A stretch of DNA of 64,000 nt from Hydrogenovibrio kuenenii DSM 12350 (GCF_000526715.1 NZ_JAGP01000001.1:1116001-1180000), one strand, 5' to 3'. Counted from the first letter of the stretch, positions 25,692 to 35,368 are shown. Numbers and translations: made by a program. Notes: a model not told the origin generated them from the sequence alone.

Positions 25692-27281
25692 TTATTTCAC
25701 ATCTTTTAAAACTGTAACATCAACTGAGCCATCTGAAAATTGAACCTCAAAGGCGTCTTGTGTCAGTGCTTGCTTTTTAGTTGTAATAGGTTTGTGGTCA
25801 GTTTTGCTTTTAGCCATAGCAAAACCTCGGTTTAATTGTGTTTTAGGCCCGGAACTTAAAATAAATGCAATCAGCTGTTGGGTTGTTTGTTTAGCAGAAT
25901 CAAGTATTTTGACAGGGCGATTATTTAGTACTTCTCTATATTGTGACAAGGCTTGCTTTTGTAACTGTACTTGGTTGCTAGCTTGATGAAAAATGGCGTC
26001 CACACATTGTTCTAGTAAGTGTTGCTGTTGATTCAAAGTACGCATGCTTTGCTGCTGAATATGCATTATTAGAGGCGTTAAGTTTTGTTTATTTAAATGC
26101 AGAAGCTGCAGGCTTTTAGTTTGAATGCGAGACTCCATTTCATTTAGCTGCTGCTTTTGTCTTTGAACAAACAATTGGCTCGCCTTTTCAATAAACAACC
26201 AGTTTTGCTTAGCTGTTTGAGCTGCCGTGAAAATGGTGCGTTGCAATGCGGCTATCACTTTACTGGGCGTATCAAATCTCACAGCACTCACCTCATCCAA
26301 TAAAGTGTTGTCACGCTCATGCCCTATCCCTGTTAGTACGGGTAGCTCCATATTGGCCACTGCTTTAGCCAGTTCGTAGTTATTTAAATACTGTAAATCA
26401 AGTTTTGCACCGCCACCTCGGATAATAATGAGTGCATCAAAATGATTCGACTGGTGTAATGCTAAAAACGCATCAAAAGCCCCCAGCATTTCTTTCTCGA
26501 CATTATCCCCCTGAAAGGTGGAATAAAAATATTTAAACTCACAAAGTTTACTCTTAACCAGCAAATCAGCATCCGCTCGAAAGTCTCCTAAACCGGCAGC
26601 TGAAGGCGGTGCAATGACCGCGACACGGTAAAAGTCTTTAGGCATGGAATAGAACTTGTTTTTATCGTAAAGCTTTTCAGTAATTAACTGCTTACGTACT
26701 GCTTGAAGCGAGGCTTCCAGTTCGCCGAGTGTAAAACTTGGATCGATATCTTGAATGACTAAAGAAAATCCAAATTTTTCATGAAAGGTGGGCTCGACCA
26801 TCAAAAGAACTTTTTGCCCTGCTGCCAGTTTAGAGCCTGTTTCAGACTCAAACTTAGTCAACAAGCGTTCTGCTTGACTCTGCCAAATCATTGCACGGCA
26901 GCTCGCTAGCTGAATATTGTCTTCTGTGTTTTCGGTCAATTCAAAATACCAGTGCCCTCTTCTTTCATTGATGTTGGCGACTTCCGCCATTATCCAAACT
27001 GCACCGGTAAACTGTTTACGAATAGCCGTTTGCACTTGTTGCATTAACTGACTAAGCGGAATTCCTTTTTCTTTTTCATTGGAAGAGGTAGCGCTATTGC
27101 TACCGGGTAATACAATTTGTTGAGGCGAATTATCGTTATCTTGAGGTAACCAACGCTCAAATGGTGTGAGGTCAGTTTCCAAGTCACCTGGAACATACCA
27201 TTTCTTCTCAACAGGGTTCCAACGAGCCCCTACTGATTTTGCTAAATCTTTTTCTGCGAAAGGTACTTCCAGCAAAATCAT
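25692..27281 (-). CDS. xseA: Exodeoxyribonuclease VII large subunit with N-terminal DUF5710 domain
   Basis: The 529-residue protein degrades single-stranded DNA to oligonucleotides. From about residue 75 it is a standard XseA: OB domain (AVWIMAEVANINERRGHWYFEL), catalytic domain with IIRGGGAKLDLQ and TGIGHERDNTLLDEV, a coiled-coil arm, and a C-terminal XseB-binding part. Residues 1-45 are an extra domain (VPFAEKDLAKSVGARWNP and KKWYVP) typical of DUF5710, joined by a Ser/Asn-rich linker. Its ATG overlaps the dusA stop by four bases, so this long start is well supported. Confidence 0.93.
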   Translation of the reverse strand: MILLEVPFAEKDLAKSVGARWNPVEKKWYVPGDLETDLTPFERWLPQDNDNSPQQIVLPGSNSATSSNEKEKGIPLSQLMQQVQTAIRKQFTGAVWIMAEVANINERRGHWYFELTENTEDNIQLASCRAMIWQSQAERLLTKFESETGSKLAAGQKVLLMVEPTFHEKFGFSLVIQDIDPSFTLGELEASLQAVRKQLITEKLYDKNKFYSMPKDFYRVAVIAPPSAAGLGDFRADADLLVKSKLCEFKYFYSTFQGDNVEKEMLGAFDAFLALHQSNHFDALIIIRGGGAKLDLQYLNNYELAKAVANMELPVLTGIGHERDNTLLDEVSAVRFDTPSKVIAALQRTIFTAAQTAKQNWLFIEKASQLFVQRQKQQLNEMESRIQTKSLQLLHLNKQNLTPLIMHIQQQSMRTLNQQQHLLEQCVDAIFHQASNQVQLQKQALSQYREVLNNRPVKILDSAKQTTQQLIAFILSSGPKTQLNRGFAMAKSKTDHKPITTKKQALTQDAFEVQFSDGSVDVTVLKDVK

Positions 27282-28309
27282 GAAGCTTGCTCCATTCGAT
27301 AAATTTCATCATTTACCTTTTGCAAAGCTGTTTCTACCACTTCAAGTCCAGCACCTTCTTTAAAGGCATTTTCAGAAAGATAACGTCGCCATAGACGACC
27401 ACCAGGCATACCGTGGAATAAACCCAAAATATGGCGTGATACTTGATGTAATTTACCACCGTCTTGCAAATGAGATTCTATATAAGGATAAAGAGATTCA
27501 AGGACTTGTTGTCTGCTTGGTATAGGAGCATTATCTTGATAATAGAGGTTATCGACACTCGACAACAAATAAGGATTTTCATAAGCAGCACGCCCTAGCA
27601 TCACACCGTCTAAAGCTGGTAGGTCCTGCTCATTCTTAAGAAAATCTAATCCAGATTCTGGCGTGGCGATGCCGCCATTGATGGCAATCGAAAAGTCTGG
27701 AAACGTTTGTTTGATACGTCTGACCCAGTCATATCTCAATGGAGGCACTTCACGGTTTTCTTTAGGTGAAAGTCCTTGCAGCCAAGCGTTTCGTGCATGG
27801 AGGATAACACCATTTCCACCAGCTTCAATAATGCCGCCAACGAAATCAACTAGCTTATTGAAATCCTCGTTGTCATCCAGTCCGATTCTGGATTTAACGG
27901 TGACAGGAATAGAAACCTTTTGCTTCATAGCATCCACCCCTTCAGAAACTATCTTGGGATGATCCATTAAACAAGCACCAATCATGTTGTTTTGAACTCT
28001 GTCTGATGGACAACCAACATTTAAGTTGATTTCGTTGTAGCCCCACTCTTCGCCAAGCTTTGCGCAGTGCGCTAATTCAAGGGCATCGGCTCCGCCAAGT
28101 TGCAACACTACAGGTTCATCAAATTCGTGACCCAAAAAGCGTGGCAGATTGTTTCCGTAAATAATCGCACCGGTTGTAACCATTTCACTGTACAACCATG
28201 CATGACGTGTTAACTTTCGATGAAACACTCTACAATGTCTGTCGGTCCAATCCAGCATGGGGGCTACTGAAAAACCATGTGCGCTATTTTTGTATTCAAT
28301 TAATGACAT
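27278..28309 (-). CDS. dusA: tRNA-dihydrouridine synthase A
   Basis: The 343-residue FMN enzyme reduces U20/U20a in tRNA D-loops. The start segment SVAPMLDWTDRHCR and EMVTTGAIIYGN are specific to DusA rather than DusB or DusC. The active-site cysteine is in NLNVGCPSDRVQNN, and GGI and GVMLGRAAYENP bind FMN phosphate. It heads a minus-strand run with xseA, xseB, arsC and the haem protein. Confidence 0.96.
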   Translation of the reverse strand: MSLIEYKNSAHGFSVAPMLDWTDRHCRVFHRKLTRHAWLYSEMVTTGAIIYGNNLPRFLGHEFDEPVVLQLGGADALELAHCAKLGEEWGYNEINLNVGCPSDRVQNNMIGACLMDHPKIVSEGVDAMKQKVSIPVTVKSRIGLDDNEDFNKLVDFVGGIIEAGGNGVILHARNAWLQGLSPKENREVPPLRYDWVRRIKQTFPDFSIAINGGIATPESGLDFLKNEQDLPALDGVMLGRAAYENPYLLSSVDNLYYQDNAPIPSRQQVLESLYPYIESHLQDGGKLHQVSRHILGLFHGMPGGRLWRRYLSENAFKEGAGLEVVETALQKVNDEIYRMEQAS

Positions 28310-28489
28310 TTTTTAAAGGTTCTTGTCTCGTAAAATAGAAGCGGTCATAGCACCGCATTATCGCATTTTCTAATTTCAAATACAGTTTTTCACTGCGATT
28401 ATTCTGGTTTCCTGAGTATAAATAAGTAAACTACACGGTTATACGAAATAAATACAAAAATAACTCTAGAGAAGAGCAATACGACAGCA

Positions 28490-30667
28490 ATGACAACTCA
28501 TGAACTCTATCAGCAGGTTTTTCATAAAAAAATCGAAACCACAGATGAAGATACGCTAGGCCTAAAAGCCTGTGAACTCGCAATAGAGGCTTATAACTCA
28601 ACGTCAAACAGCATTGTTAGAAGTGCTGAAGTTGCCATTGTTTTGGCCGAATTAAAACTGGATAGAGACACACTAATAGCGACGCTTTTGAGTGATGGAA
28701 ACCTCGAGCCAGCCTATTCATTAGACAAGCTTAAATCTATCTTCTCCAGCAACATCATTCAGATGGTTAAAGAGATTAGACGATTAAATGCCATTAAAGA
28801 TTTTAGCGTAGCATCCGCAACTAATGAAGTTCAAACTGAACGCCTAAGGCAGATGCTGTTGGCGATGACCTCAGATATTCGCATTATGATTGTTAAGTTG
28901 GCTTATCGAGTGGTTCGTCTACGAAATTTAAAAAACGAAGCAGATCATGTTAAGCAACAGATTTCTAATGAAACGCAATTGATTTTTGCACCGCTAGCTA
29001 ATCGTTTAGGTATTGCTCAACTTAAGTGGGAACTGGAAGACCTTTCGTTTCGTTACCTACAGCCGGATGTTTACAAGTCCATCGCACAACAGCTTGATTC
29101 AAAGCGTGCGGGTCGAGAAGCATTTATTAATAATGTTATTGATACCTTAAAAAACATGTTTGACGATAAAGCCATGGATTTTAAGATTTCGGGTCGCCCT
29201 AAACACATCTATAGCATCTGGAAAAAGATGACTAAGAAAAATCTGCCGATTGATGAGCTTTACGACCTTCGTGCCGTTCGTATTTATGTAGATACTATAG
29301 AGCAATGCTATGAAGTATTGGGGATGATCCATAGTCGCTGGAACTATATTAAAGATGAGTTTGATGACTATATTGCAACCCCTAAAGAGAATGGGTATCA
29401 ATCAATTCATACAGTCATAATCGGCGCCGAAAATAAAACGGTTGAGATTCAAATTCGTACATATGAAATGCACCGACATGCTGAATATGGGGTGGCGGCA
29501 CATTGGCGTTACAAAGAAGGTGGTAAAAAGCTCGATGCAAGGCTTGAACAAAGCATTAATCTTGTTCGTCAAATGCTTGAGTACAATGACAACCCGGATC
29601 TATTGAATGAAATCAGTACAGAGCTTCTTTCAGAGCATATTTATGCAATGACGCCTACTGATGAGATTATTACCCTGAGCAAAGGATCAACAGCACTAGA
29701 CTTTGCCTACTATATTCATACTGAATTAGGGCATCGTTGCCGTGGTGCCAAGGTCAATGGTCGAATAGTACCGCTCACCTATCAACTCAAAACAGGTGAT
29801 AAAGTTGAAGTTCTAACGGTTAAATCAGGTGAACCCAGCCGTAACTGGCTAAATCCCAACTTAGGTTATTTGGGAAGCAGCCGTTCTAGAACCAAAGTTC
29901 GTCACTGGTTTAACCATCAAAACAAAGAAGCCAACCGAGATGCTGGTGAAGCCATATTCAATAAAGAAGTGCGTCGACTACATGCGCACGAGATTAAACT
30001 CGAGCAATTAGTTAAGTATTTCAAATGTGAAACTACGGCTGAATTCTATGAAGCATTAGGTAAAGGTCAAATCAATGACCGTCAGCTAAATAGCGCTATT
30101 CAGAAACAAGTTAAGCCACAGCAACCACGAGTAGCGCCACAGGATCCTGACAAAACCAAAGTTACCGATTCCATTCATTTAACGGATAACTTAAATGAAC
30201 CAGCAAGAGCCTATGTCGTAGGTTCACCACAGTTAAAAACACAGCTTGCCCCCTGCTGCCACCCGACCGAAAATAATGAAATCATCGGTTATGTCACACG
30301 AGGCAGAGGGATTACGGTTCATAAAAAAGACTGTAACAACATTCTTAACCTAAGCTATGAAGAGCAAAAACGATTAATTACCGTTTCGTGGACAAGACAT
30401 CAAACAGAGTTAGTTGAAACCTATGAAGCTGAATTGAGTGTGCTGTGTTTTGACCGTAAGGGCTTGTTGCGTGACATTATGACGCTTTTAGCTATGCAGG
30501 ACATCAATATTATTAAATCTGATACTCAATCCGATAAGACTGATGGTACGGTTACCATGCAGTTTGTTATAGAGCTGGATTCACATACAAGTGCAGGTAA
30601 TTTGCTCGATCAGCTTGAACAAGTTGATAATGTTGAGAGCGCATCGATAAACTTAAATAAACAATAA
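28490..30667 (+). CDS. relA: RelA-type (p)ppGpp synthetase
   Basis: The 725-residue stringent-response protein has a degenerate N-terminal HD domain (LLSDGNLEP at 66-74 in place of LLHDVVEDT), so hydrolase activity is probably lost, as in RelA and unlike SpoT. The synthetase domain (RPKHIYSIWKKM near 233, LYDLRAVRIYV, PKENGYQSIHT) looks intact. TGS (about 383-445), zinc-finger (LAPCCHPTENNEIIGY near 584) and ACT (from about 644) domains follow. It should make ppGpp on amino acid-starved ribosomes. Its stop codon touches repeat copy 3. Confidence 0.95.
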   Translation: MTTHELYQQVFHKKIETTDEDTLGLKACELAIEAYNSTSNSIVRSAEVAIVLAELKLDRDTLIATLLSDGNLEPAYSLDKLKSIFSSNIIQMVKEIRRLNAIKDFSVASATNEVQTERLRQMLLAMTSDIRIMIVKLAYRVVRLRNLKNEADHVKQQISNETQLIFAPLANRLGIAQLKWELEDLSFRYLQPDVYKSIAQQLDSKRAGREAFINNVIDTLKNMFDDKAMDFKISGRPKHIYSIWKKMTKKNLPIDELYDLRAVRIYVDTIEQCYEVLGMIHSRWNYIKDEFDDYIATPKENGYQSIHTVIIGAENKTVEIQIRTYEMHRHAEYGVAAHWRYKEGGKKLDARLEQSINLVRQMLEYNDNPDLLNEISTELLSEHIYAMTPTDEIITLSKGSTALDFAYYIHTELGHRCRGAKVNGRIVPLTYQLKTGDKVEVLTVKSGEPSRNWLNPNLGYLGSSRSRTKVRHWFNHQNKEANRDAGEAIFNKEVRRLHAHEIKLEQLVKYFKCETTAEFYEALGKGQINDRQLNSAIQKQVKPQQPRVAPQDPDKTKVTDSIHLTDNLNEPARAYVVGSPQLKTQLAPCCHPTENNEIIGYVTRGRGITVHKKDCNNILNLSYEEQKRLITVSWTRHQTELVETYEAELSVLCFDRKGLLRDIMTLLAMQDINIIKSDTQSDKTDGTVTMQFVIELDSHTSAGNLLDQLEQVDNVESASINLNKQ

Positions 30668-30688
30668 AAATCTGCCAGGCTGGGTAAG
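30666..30688 (+). repeat. Dispersed repeat, copy 3
   Basis: Five A followed by TCTGCCAGGCTGGGTAAG, overlapping the last bases of the relA stop codon region. A 7-bp hairpin (GAATTAT-GTCA-ATAATTC, 30691-30708) follows immediately but has no T-run. The relA-pgl convergent spacer holds nothing else. Confidence 0.88.
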
Positions 30689-30739
30689 AGGAATTATGTC
30701 AATAATTCAACAACTTAAAGAAAAATATTAAAAGCTAAC

Positions 30740-31459
30740 TTAAGCCAGACCAGTGTTGTCTGATAAAACATCAGAACTTAAATAAGTTAGAGTTTTCTTC
30801 AAACCATAAACATTGGCAACAGGAAGGTTTTCCCCTTTTAACCACTGTTGCACTGCATCGTGTTTAGATTTTCCAGTAATAAGCTTAATAACGGCTTGGC
30901 TATTACAGAGTGTTTCAAAAGACAAGCTTAAGCGTTCGCTTGGGGGTTTTGGTGATTGATACTCTAAAACTGTATATTGGTTTTCAATATAAAAATGCCC
31001 TGGAAACAAACTGGCAGTATGGCCATCCTCTCCCATCCCAAGTAAACATAAGTCAAAACATTCACCTGATGAAAACAAGCTTTCAACCACCATGTTGTAT
31101 TCCTTAGCAGAAGCCTCTAACCCTAGCTCCGTGGACATAAAGTGAATTTGTGTTTGAGGAATAGAGGTTTGCTTTGATAGCCAGTGGGTTTGCAAAGCAA
31201 CGCTATTTCGTTCAGAGTGATCTGCGGGGTAACAACGTTCATCCCCCATATAGAGATGCCAGTTTTGCCAGTCGGATTTTTGTGTCGCCAACAATTCATA
31301 ACAGCGGTTTGGCGTACTACCGCCTGCTGTTACCAGGTGAAAACTTCCTTTTTCCGAAATGGCTTTATCAGCAGTTTGAAGAATATGGGTTGTAACAGCT
31401 TGTGCAACATCCTCTGCTGTTTGCAGTTCAATCCAATTTTCGGGAAGCGTCCTGTTCAT
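30740..31459 (-). CDS. pgl: 6-phosphogluconolactonase
   Basis: The protein of about 239 residues is of the DevB/SOL type and hydrolyses 6-phosphogluconolactone. FHLVTAGGSTPNRCYELLA, WHLYMGDERCYPADHSERN and LLGMGEDGHTASLFPG are diagnostic. I start at the ATG at 31459 (MNRTLPENW); longer forms would overlap zwf. It is the last gene of gnd-zwf-pgl, the complete oxidative pentose phosphate branch. Confidence 0.93.
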   Translation of the reverse strand: MNRTLPENWIELQTAEDVAQAVTTHILQTADKAISEKGSFHLVTAGGSTPNRCYELLATQKSDWQNWHLYMGDERCYPADHSERNSVALQTHWLSKQTSIPQTQIHFMSTELGLEASAKEYNMVVESLFSSGECFDLCLLGMGEDGHTASLFPGHFYIENQYTVLEYQSPKPPSERLSLSFETLCNSQAVIKLITGKSKHDAVQQWLKGENLPVANVYGLKKTLTYLSSDVLSDNTGLA

Positions 31460-31488
31460 TTTTGTCTCAATAACCCTAAACCATGATA

Positions 31489-32979
31489 CTACTGATTTGC
31501 ACACTCAGGGTTGATATGCAAACGCCAGCCTTGGTCCGGTTGGTCAAAAAGTTTTTCTGCCCCTTTTGGCCCCCAAGAACCAGACGCATAGGTATCAATA
31601 TAACTAGTGTCCGATGCCCATACTTCAAGAACGGGATCCACCACTTTCCAAGCAGCTTTCACTTCATCATAGCGAAGGAAAAGAGAGCGATCCCCTTTTA
31701 TGACATCTAGTAATAATTCTTCGTAAGCATCAATGGAATCAGCATCATCAAGCTTCATTGCGGCATCAAGGCTAATCTGCTGAGTATTAATTTCCAACCC
31801 AGGTTCCTTGGCGGTCATCTCTATTTTGATGGACTCCCTTGGCTGAATACCAAACACAATCCAGTTTGGGTCCATTTTCTTAACTTGAGACTCTCTGAAA
31901 AACTGCTTCGGTGGATGTTTAAAACAAATAGATACCAAAGTCTTGGATGCAGCCATGTTTTTTCCGGTTTGAATGTAGAAAGGCACGCCTGCCCAGCGCC
32001 AATTGTCGATATAAAGTTTAAGCGCAGCATAGGTTTCAGTCACACTGTCTTCTGCGACATCCGGTTCTTCAAGATAGCTTGGCACCTGTTTATCATTAAC
32101 CTTTCCTGCAGCATATTGGGCACGGTAAGCTTGTGACTTAACATTGTTTTTTGAAATCAATCGGATTGATTTTAGTAGTTTAACTTTTTCATCACGCAGT
32201 TCTTCAGCATCCATTGATGCAGGTGGCTCCATAGCAACCAAGGCCAACAACTGCAATAAGTGGCTTTGAATCATATCTCGCATAGCGCCACTTGTATCGT
32301 AATAACCGGCACGACTTCCAATAGGCCGGTCTTCTGCATGGGTAATCTGAATATGATCGATGTAATTGCGATTCCAAAGCGGTTCCATTAAAAGGTTGGC
32401 AAAACGGAATACCATGATATTTTGTACCATTCCTTTACCTAAGTAATGGTCAATGCGATAGGTTTGCGATTCATCTAAATATTTATTTAATTCCAATTGC
32501 AATGCTTTTGCACTAGATGAATCATAGCCAAACGGCTTTTCAAGAACAACACGACGCCATCCTTTAGATTCATCCAGCATGCCAGCTTTATTAAGGTTTC
32601 TAACGACTTTGGCAAAGTGATCAGGGCCTAGAGATAAATAAAATGCTATGTTGGAAGGCATGTTTTCTGCACAGAGCAAATCAGACAGTTGATGGTAAGA
32701 GTCTATTTGGTCAGCATCCATTGCAAAGTACTGCATCCGTTTGGCAAACCGCTCAAAAACATCAGTTTTCAAACCCCCTCGCGCTTTTGGAGACACAGCC
32801 TCTTTAATAATGGCTAACCACTCTTCCTGTGAGTATTTCTTTCGCCCTAGTGTGATTAGACGCATTCCGTCTGTTAAACGATTCATTTCATCTAGGTGAT
32901 AAAAAGCAGGCATTAATTTGGTTAGTGATAAGTTACCTGTTGCGCCAAATACGACAAATGTACAATCTTGCGGCATCAA
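31489..32979 (-). CDS. zwf: Glucose-6-phosphate 1-dehydrogenase
   Basis: The 496-residue enzyme oxidises glucose 6-phosphate with NADP. The cofactor motif [16 protein letters not shown] is at residues 9-24, [14 protein letters not shown] follows, and the active-site signature [14 protein letters not shown] contains the catalytic histidine. The start codon lies directly against the gnd stop and pgl follows after 29 bp, so the three genes form one operon. It would supply NADPH, or regenerate pentoses from stored sugar in an autotroph. Confidence 0.96.
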   Translation of the reverse strand: MMPQDCTFVVFGATGNLSLTKLMPAFYHLDEMNRLTDGMRLITLGRKKYSQEEWLAIIKEAVSPKARGGLKTDVFERFAKRMQYFAMDADQIDSYHQLSDLLCAENMPSNIAFYLSLGPDHFAKVVRNLNKAGMLDESKGWRRVVLEKPFGYDSSSAKALQLELNKYLDESQTYRIDHYLGKGMVQNIMVFRFANLLMEPLWNRNYIDHIQITHAEDRPIGSRAGYYDTSGAMRDMIQSHLLQLLALVAMEPPASMDAEELRDEKVKLLKSIRLISKNNVKSQAYRAQYAAGKVNDKQVPSYLEEPDVAEDSVTETYAALKLYIDNWRWAGVPFYIQTGKNMAASKTLVSICFKHPPKQFFRESQVKKMDPNWIVFGIQPRESIKIEMTAKEPGLEINTQQISLDAAMKLDDADSIDAYEELLLDVIKGDRSLFLRYDEVKAAWKVVDPVLEVWASDTSYIDTYASGSWGPKGAEKLFDQPDQGWRLHINPECANQ

Positions 32980-34428
32980 TTAAACCTCATAAGTTGTTGA
33001 GCTGACATTTCCGCCAGATTTGATCCAGTCTGTATGAAAGAACTCACCGCGGGCTTTATCGACACGCTCATAGGTATGTGCGCCGAAATAATCTCTTTGT
33101 GCTTGTAACAAGTTAGCAGGCAAGGTTTCGCTGCGATAGCCATCAAAGAATGCCAATGCGGAGCTTAATGCTGGCGTTGGTATTTGGTTTTGAATACCAA
33201 AAATAATTGCCTGGCGCCAGTTGGCTTCAGCCCCTTTAATGGCTGATTCAAAGAAGTCGGCATGAAGCAGGTTTTGCAAATCGGGTTGCTTATCGTAAGC
33301 GGCTTTAATTTCACCTAAAAACTTACTGCGAATAATACAGCCACCACGCCACATAAGAGCAATACCACCATAATTAAGCTCCCAGCCAAACTCATTAGCA
33401 GCTTCTGACATCAGCATGTAGCCTTGAGTGTAGGAAATAATTTTCGAGGCATAAAGTGCATCATGAATTGCTGCTAAGGCTTCTTGTTTGTCTACAGTCA
33501 AATTACTTTTTTGTTTAGGGAATATTTTCGCTGCAGTCTGTCTTTCTGTTTTGAATGACGATAAACAGCGACTATAGACAGATTCGGTAATTAAGGTCAA
33601 TGGAATACCAAGATCAAGTGAACTGATACCAGTCCATTTTCCGGTACCCTTTTGCCCTGCAGCGTCCAGGATCTTATCAACCAAAGGTTCACCATCGGTA
33701 TCTTTAAAAGAAAGAATGTTAGCTGTAATTTCAATTAAATAGGAATCAAGAACCCCTTGGTTCCATTCTGCAAAAATTTTCTGACATTCATCTGCGGTTA
33801 AACCGAGACCTTCACGCATAAGTTGGTAGGCTTCAGTAATTAATTGCATATCACCATACTCAATGCCGTTATGAACCATTTTTACATAATGTCCAGCACC
33901 ACCTTGCCCTACCCAGTCACAACAAGCTTCCCCATGGCTTTTAGCGGCTATGTCTTGAAAAATAGGTTTAACAGCTGCCCATGCACTAGGATTGCCTCCA
34001 GGCATAATTGATGGTCCAGAGCGAGCGCCTTCTTCTCCACCTGATACCCCTGTTCCAATAAACAAAATGCCTTTTTCAGCTAAAGATTTTGTTCTGCGGT
34101 CAGAATCAGTATAAAGAGAGTTACCGCCATCAATAATAATGTCGCCTTTATCAAGAAGTGGAAGCAGAAGGTCAATAAAGTGGTCTACGACCTCGCCTGC
34201 TTTAACCATTAACATGATTTTTCTAGGTGCACTTAAGCTTTCAACAAGCTCTTCCAAAGAGTAGGCACCAATAATCGGACGCGCTTCAACACGCTGCTGT
34301 AAAAAGGTTTCTGTTTTGTCGGCAGAACGATTGTAAACTGTCACGCGATATCCGTGATCAGCCATATTTAAAACAAGGTTTTGTCCCATCACAGCCAAAC
34401 CAATTAAGCCGATATCCGATTTTGCCAT
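32980..34428 (-). CDS. gnd: 6-phosphogluconate dehydrogenase (decarboxylating)
   Basis: The protein of about 482 residues has the NADP motif IGLIGLAVMGQNLVLN, the substrate site GVSGGEEGARSGPSIMPGG, HNGIEYGDMQLI with the catalytic lysine and asparagine, and the C-terminal GYRSETLPANLLQAQRDYFGAHTYER, cited here in part. It is the long dimeric form. I use the ATG at 34428 with AGGAG about 6 bp upstream, rather than an in-frame GTG at 34434. It is the first gene of gnd-zwf-pgl. Confidence 0.96.
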   Translation of the reverse strand: MAKSDIGLIGLAVMGQNLVLNMADHGYRVTVYNRSADKTETFLQQRVEARPIIGAYSLEELVESLSAPRKIMLMVKAGEVVDHFIDLLLPLLDKGDIIIDGGNSLYTDSDRRTKSLAEKGILFIGTGVSGGEEGARSGPSIMPGGNPSAWAAVKPIFQDIAAKSHGEACCDWVGQGGAGHYVKMVHNGIEYGDMQLITEAYQLMREGLGLTADECQKIFAEWNQGVLDSYLIEITANILSFKDTDGEPLVDKILDAAGQKGTGKWTGISSLDLGIPLTLITESVYSRCLSSFKTERQTAAKIFPKQKSNLTVDKQEALAAIHDALYASKIISYTQGYMLMSEAANEFGWELNYGGIALMWRGGCIIRSKFLGEIKAAYDKQPDLQNLLHADFFESAIKGAEANWRQAIIFGIQNQIPTPALSSALAFFDGYRSETLPANLLQAQRDYFGAHTYERVDKARGEFFHTDWIKSGGNVSSTTYEV

Positions 34429-34613
34429 AGCCACTCCTTAGTGAAATACATTTTTATAGTATTGAACGCCATTTCAATCAGCGTACTTTAAAAACGTAAA
34501 TTGAATGTGAAATAAATTTTAAGAAAAGAAACTATAAGAGTCGCACGACGGTGTGCTGCTTTGGATTTAGTTTATCAGGAAAAACTTGTCCGAGAAAGAC
34601 AAAAAAATAAGAT

Positions 34614-34650
34614 ATAAAAAAACCCACTACAAAATAAATTGTAGCAGGTT
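34614..34650 (-). terminator. Intrinsic terminator of the tRNA operon
   Basis: On the minus strand AACCTGCTACAA pairs with TTGTAGTGGGTT (two imperfect pairs, 6-base loop), followed by TTTTTTT. It ends the four-tRNA transcript 12 bp after tRNA-Glu. The 34429-34613 stretch between it and gnd shows no gene. Confidence 0.8.
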
Positions 34651-34661
34651 CTTTCAGAAAG

Positions 34662-34737
34662 TGGCGTCCCGTAGGGGAGTCGAACCCCTGTTACCGCCGT
34701 GAAAGGGCGGTGTCCTAGGCCTCTAGACGAACGGGAC
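34662..34737 (-). tRNA. tRNA-Glu (TTC), copy 2
   Basis: A 76-base cloverleaf on the minus strand: acceptor GTCCCGT/ACGGGAC, anticodon loop CTTTCAC with anticodon TTC, T-loop GGTTCGACTCC, discriminator G and an encoded CCA. Its sequence is identical to the copy at 34916-34991. Confidence 0.97.
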
Positions 34738-34836
34738 AAAAGTGAGCGTCCGCTCAAGTACTTGTATTTCAACAAGCGATAAATTGAAAGGTTTTGTGTA
34801 CGGACCTAGACGTACCCTATTCAATCTACCTAAAAA

Positions 34837-34911
34837 TGGAGCGGGAAACGAGGATCGAACTCGCGACCCCAACCTTGGCAAGGTTGTGCTCTACCGCTGA
34901 GCTATTCCCGC
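34837..34911 (-). tRNA. tRNA-Gly (GCC)
   Basis: A 75-base cloverleaf on the minus strand: acceptor GCGGGAA/TTCCCGC, D-arm AGCTCAGCGGTAGAGC, anticodon loop TTGCCAA (GCC), T-loop AGTTCGATCCT, discriminator T and an encoded CCA. Confidence 0.97.
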
Positions 34912-34915
34912 ATAG

Positions 34916-34991
34916 TGGCGTCCCGTAGGGGAGTCGAACCCCTGTTACCGCCGTGAAAGGGCGGTGTCCTAGGCCTCTAGACGAACGGGAC
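34916..34991 (-). tRNA. tRNA-Glu (TTC), copy 1
   Basis: A 76-base cloverleaf identical to the one at 34662-34737, with anticodon TTC and an encoded CCA. The gltX gene for the cognate synthetase lies just upstream. Confidence 0.97.
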
Positions 34992-35058
34992 ACTTTGAAA
35001 ACTGTCATACAAACTATGACGCGATTATGGCCTAGTATAATCGGTTATCAGTTAAAAT

Positions 35059-35134
35059 TGGTGGAGCTAAGCGGGATCGAACCGCTGACCTCAACACTGC
35101 CAGTGTTGCGCTCTCCCAGCTGAGCTATAGCCCC
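35059..35134 (-). tRNA. tRNA-Ala (GGC)
   Basis: A 76-base cloverleaf on the minus strand: acceptor GGGGCTA/TAGCTCC with a G-U pair, D-arm AGCTCAGCTGGGAGAGC, anticodon loop CTGGCAG (GGC), T-loop GGTTCGATCCC, discriminator A and an encoded CCA. It is the first tRNA of the operon. Confidence 0.97.
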
Positions 35135-35199
35135 ATGTTTCCACTCTATCGATAAGATTGTGAAGTCTTAGTCAGGAGCCATGTAACTGATAGGCGCGT

Positions 35200-35227
35200 A
35201 TTATAAAGATATGCCGCCTTGGGTCAA
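35200..35227 (-). promoter_or_regulatory. Sigma-70 promoter of the tRNA operon
   Basis: On the minus strand TTGACC (-35) and a perfect TATAAT (-10) are 16 bp apart, about 65 bp upstream of tRNA-Ala. The bases after the -10 are ACGCGCC, a GC-rich discriminator typical of stringently controlled stable-RNA promoters. Confidence 0.8.
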
Positions 35228-35298
35228 GGCATTTTTTCATAAAACGGTAAATATTTTTTTAACAATCAATATTTACTAAACGCTAACATTATCTACCC

Positions 35299-35338
35299 AA
35301 AAAACAAACGGACAAACTTGATATCAAGTTGTCCGTTT
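35299..35338 (-). terminator. Intrinsic terminator of gltX
   Basis: A long hairpin (AAACGGACA and ACTTGAT arms with their complements, one bulged base) is followed on the minus strand by six T. It lies 31 bp after the gltX stop and separates gltX from the tRNA promoter. Confidence 0.85.
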
Positions 35339-35368
35339 ATTCTTAATAAAAACAATCTAGTAGGTTGT

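Noticed and set aside
34575-35008. Open frames of 60-66 codons on the minus strand
   Set aside because: They run through the tRNA-Glu and tRNA-Gly genes; the shared peptide comes from translating the tRNA sequence.
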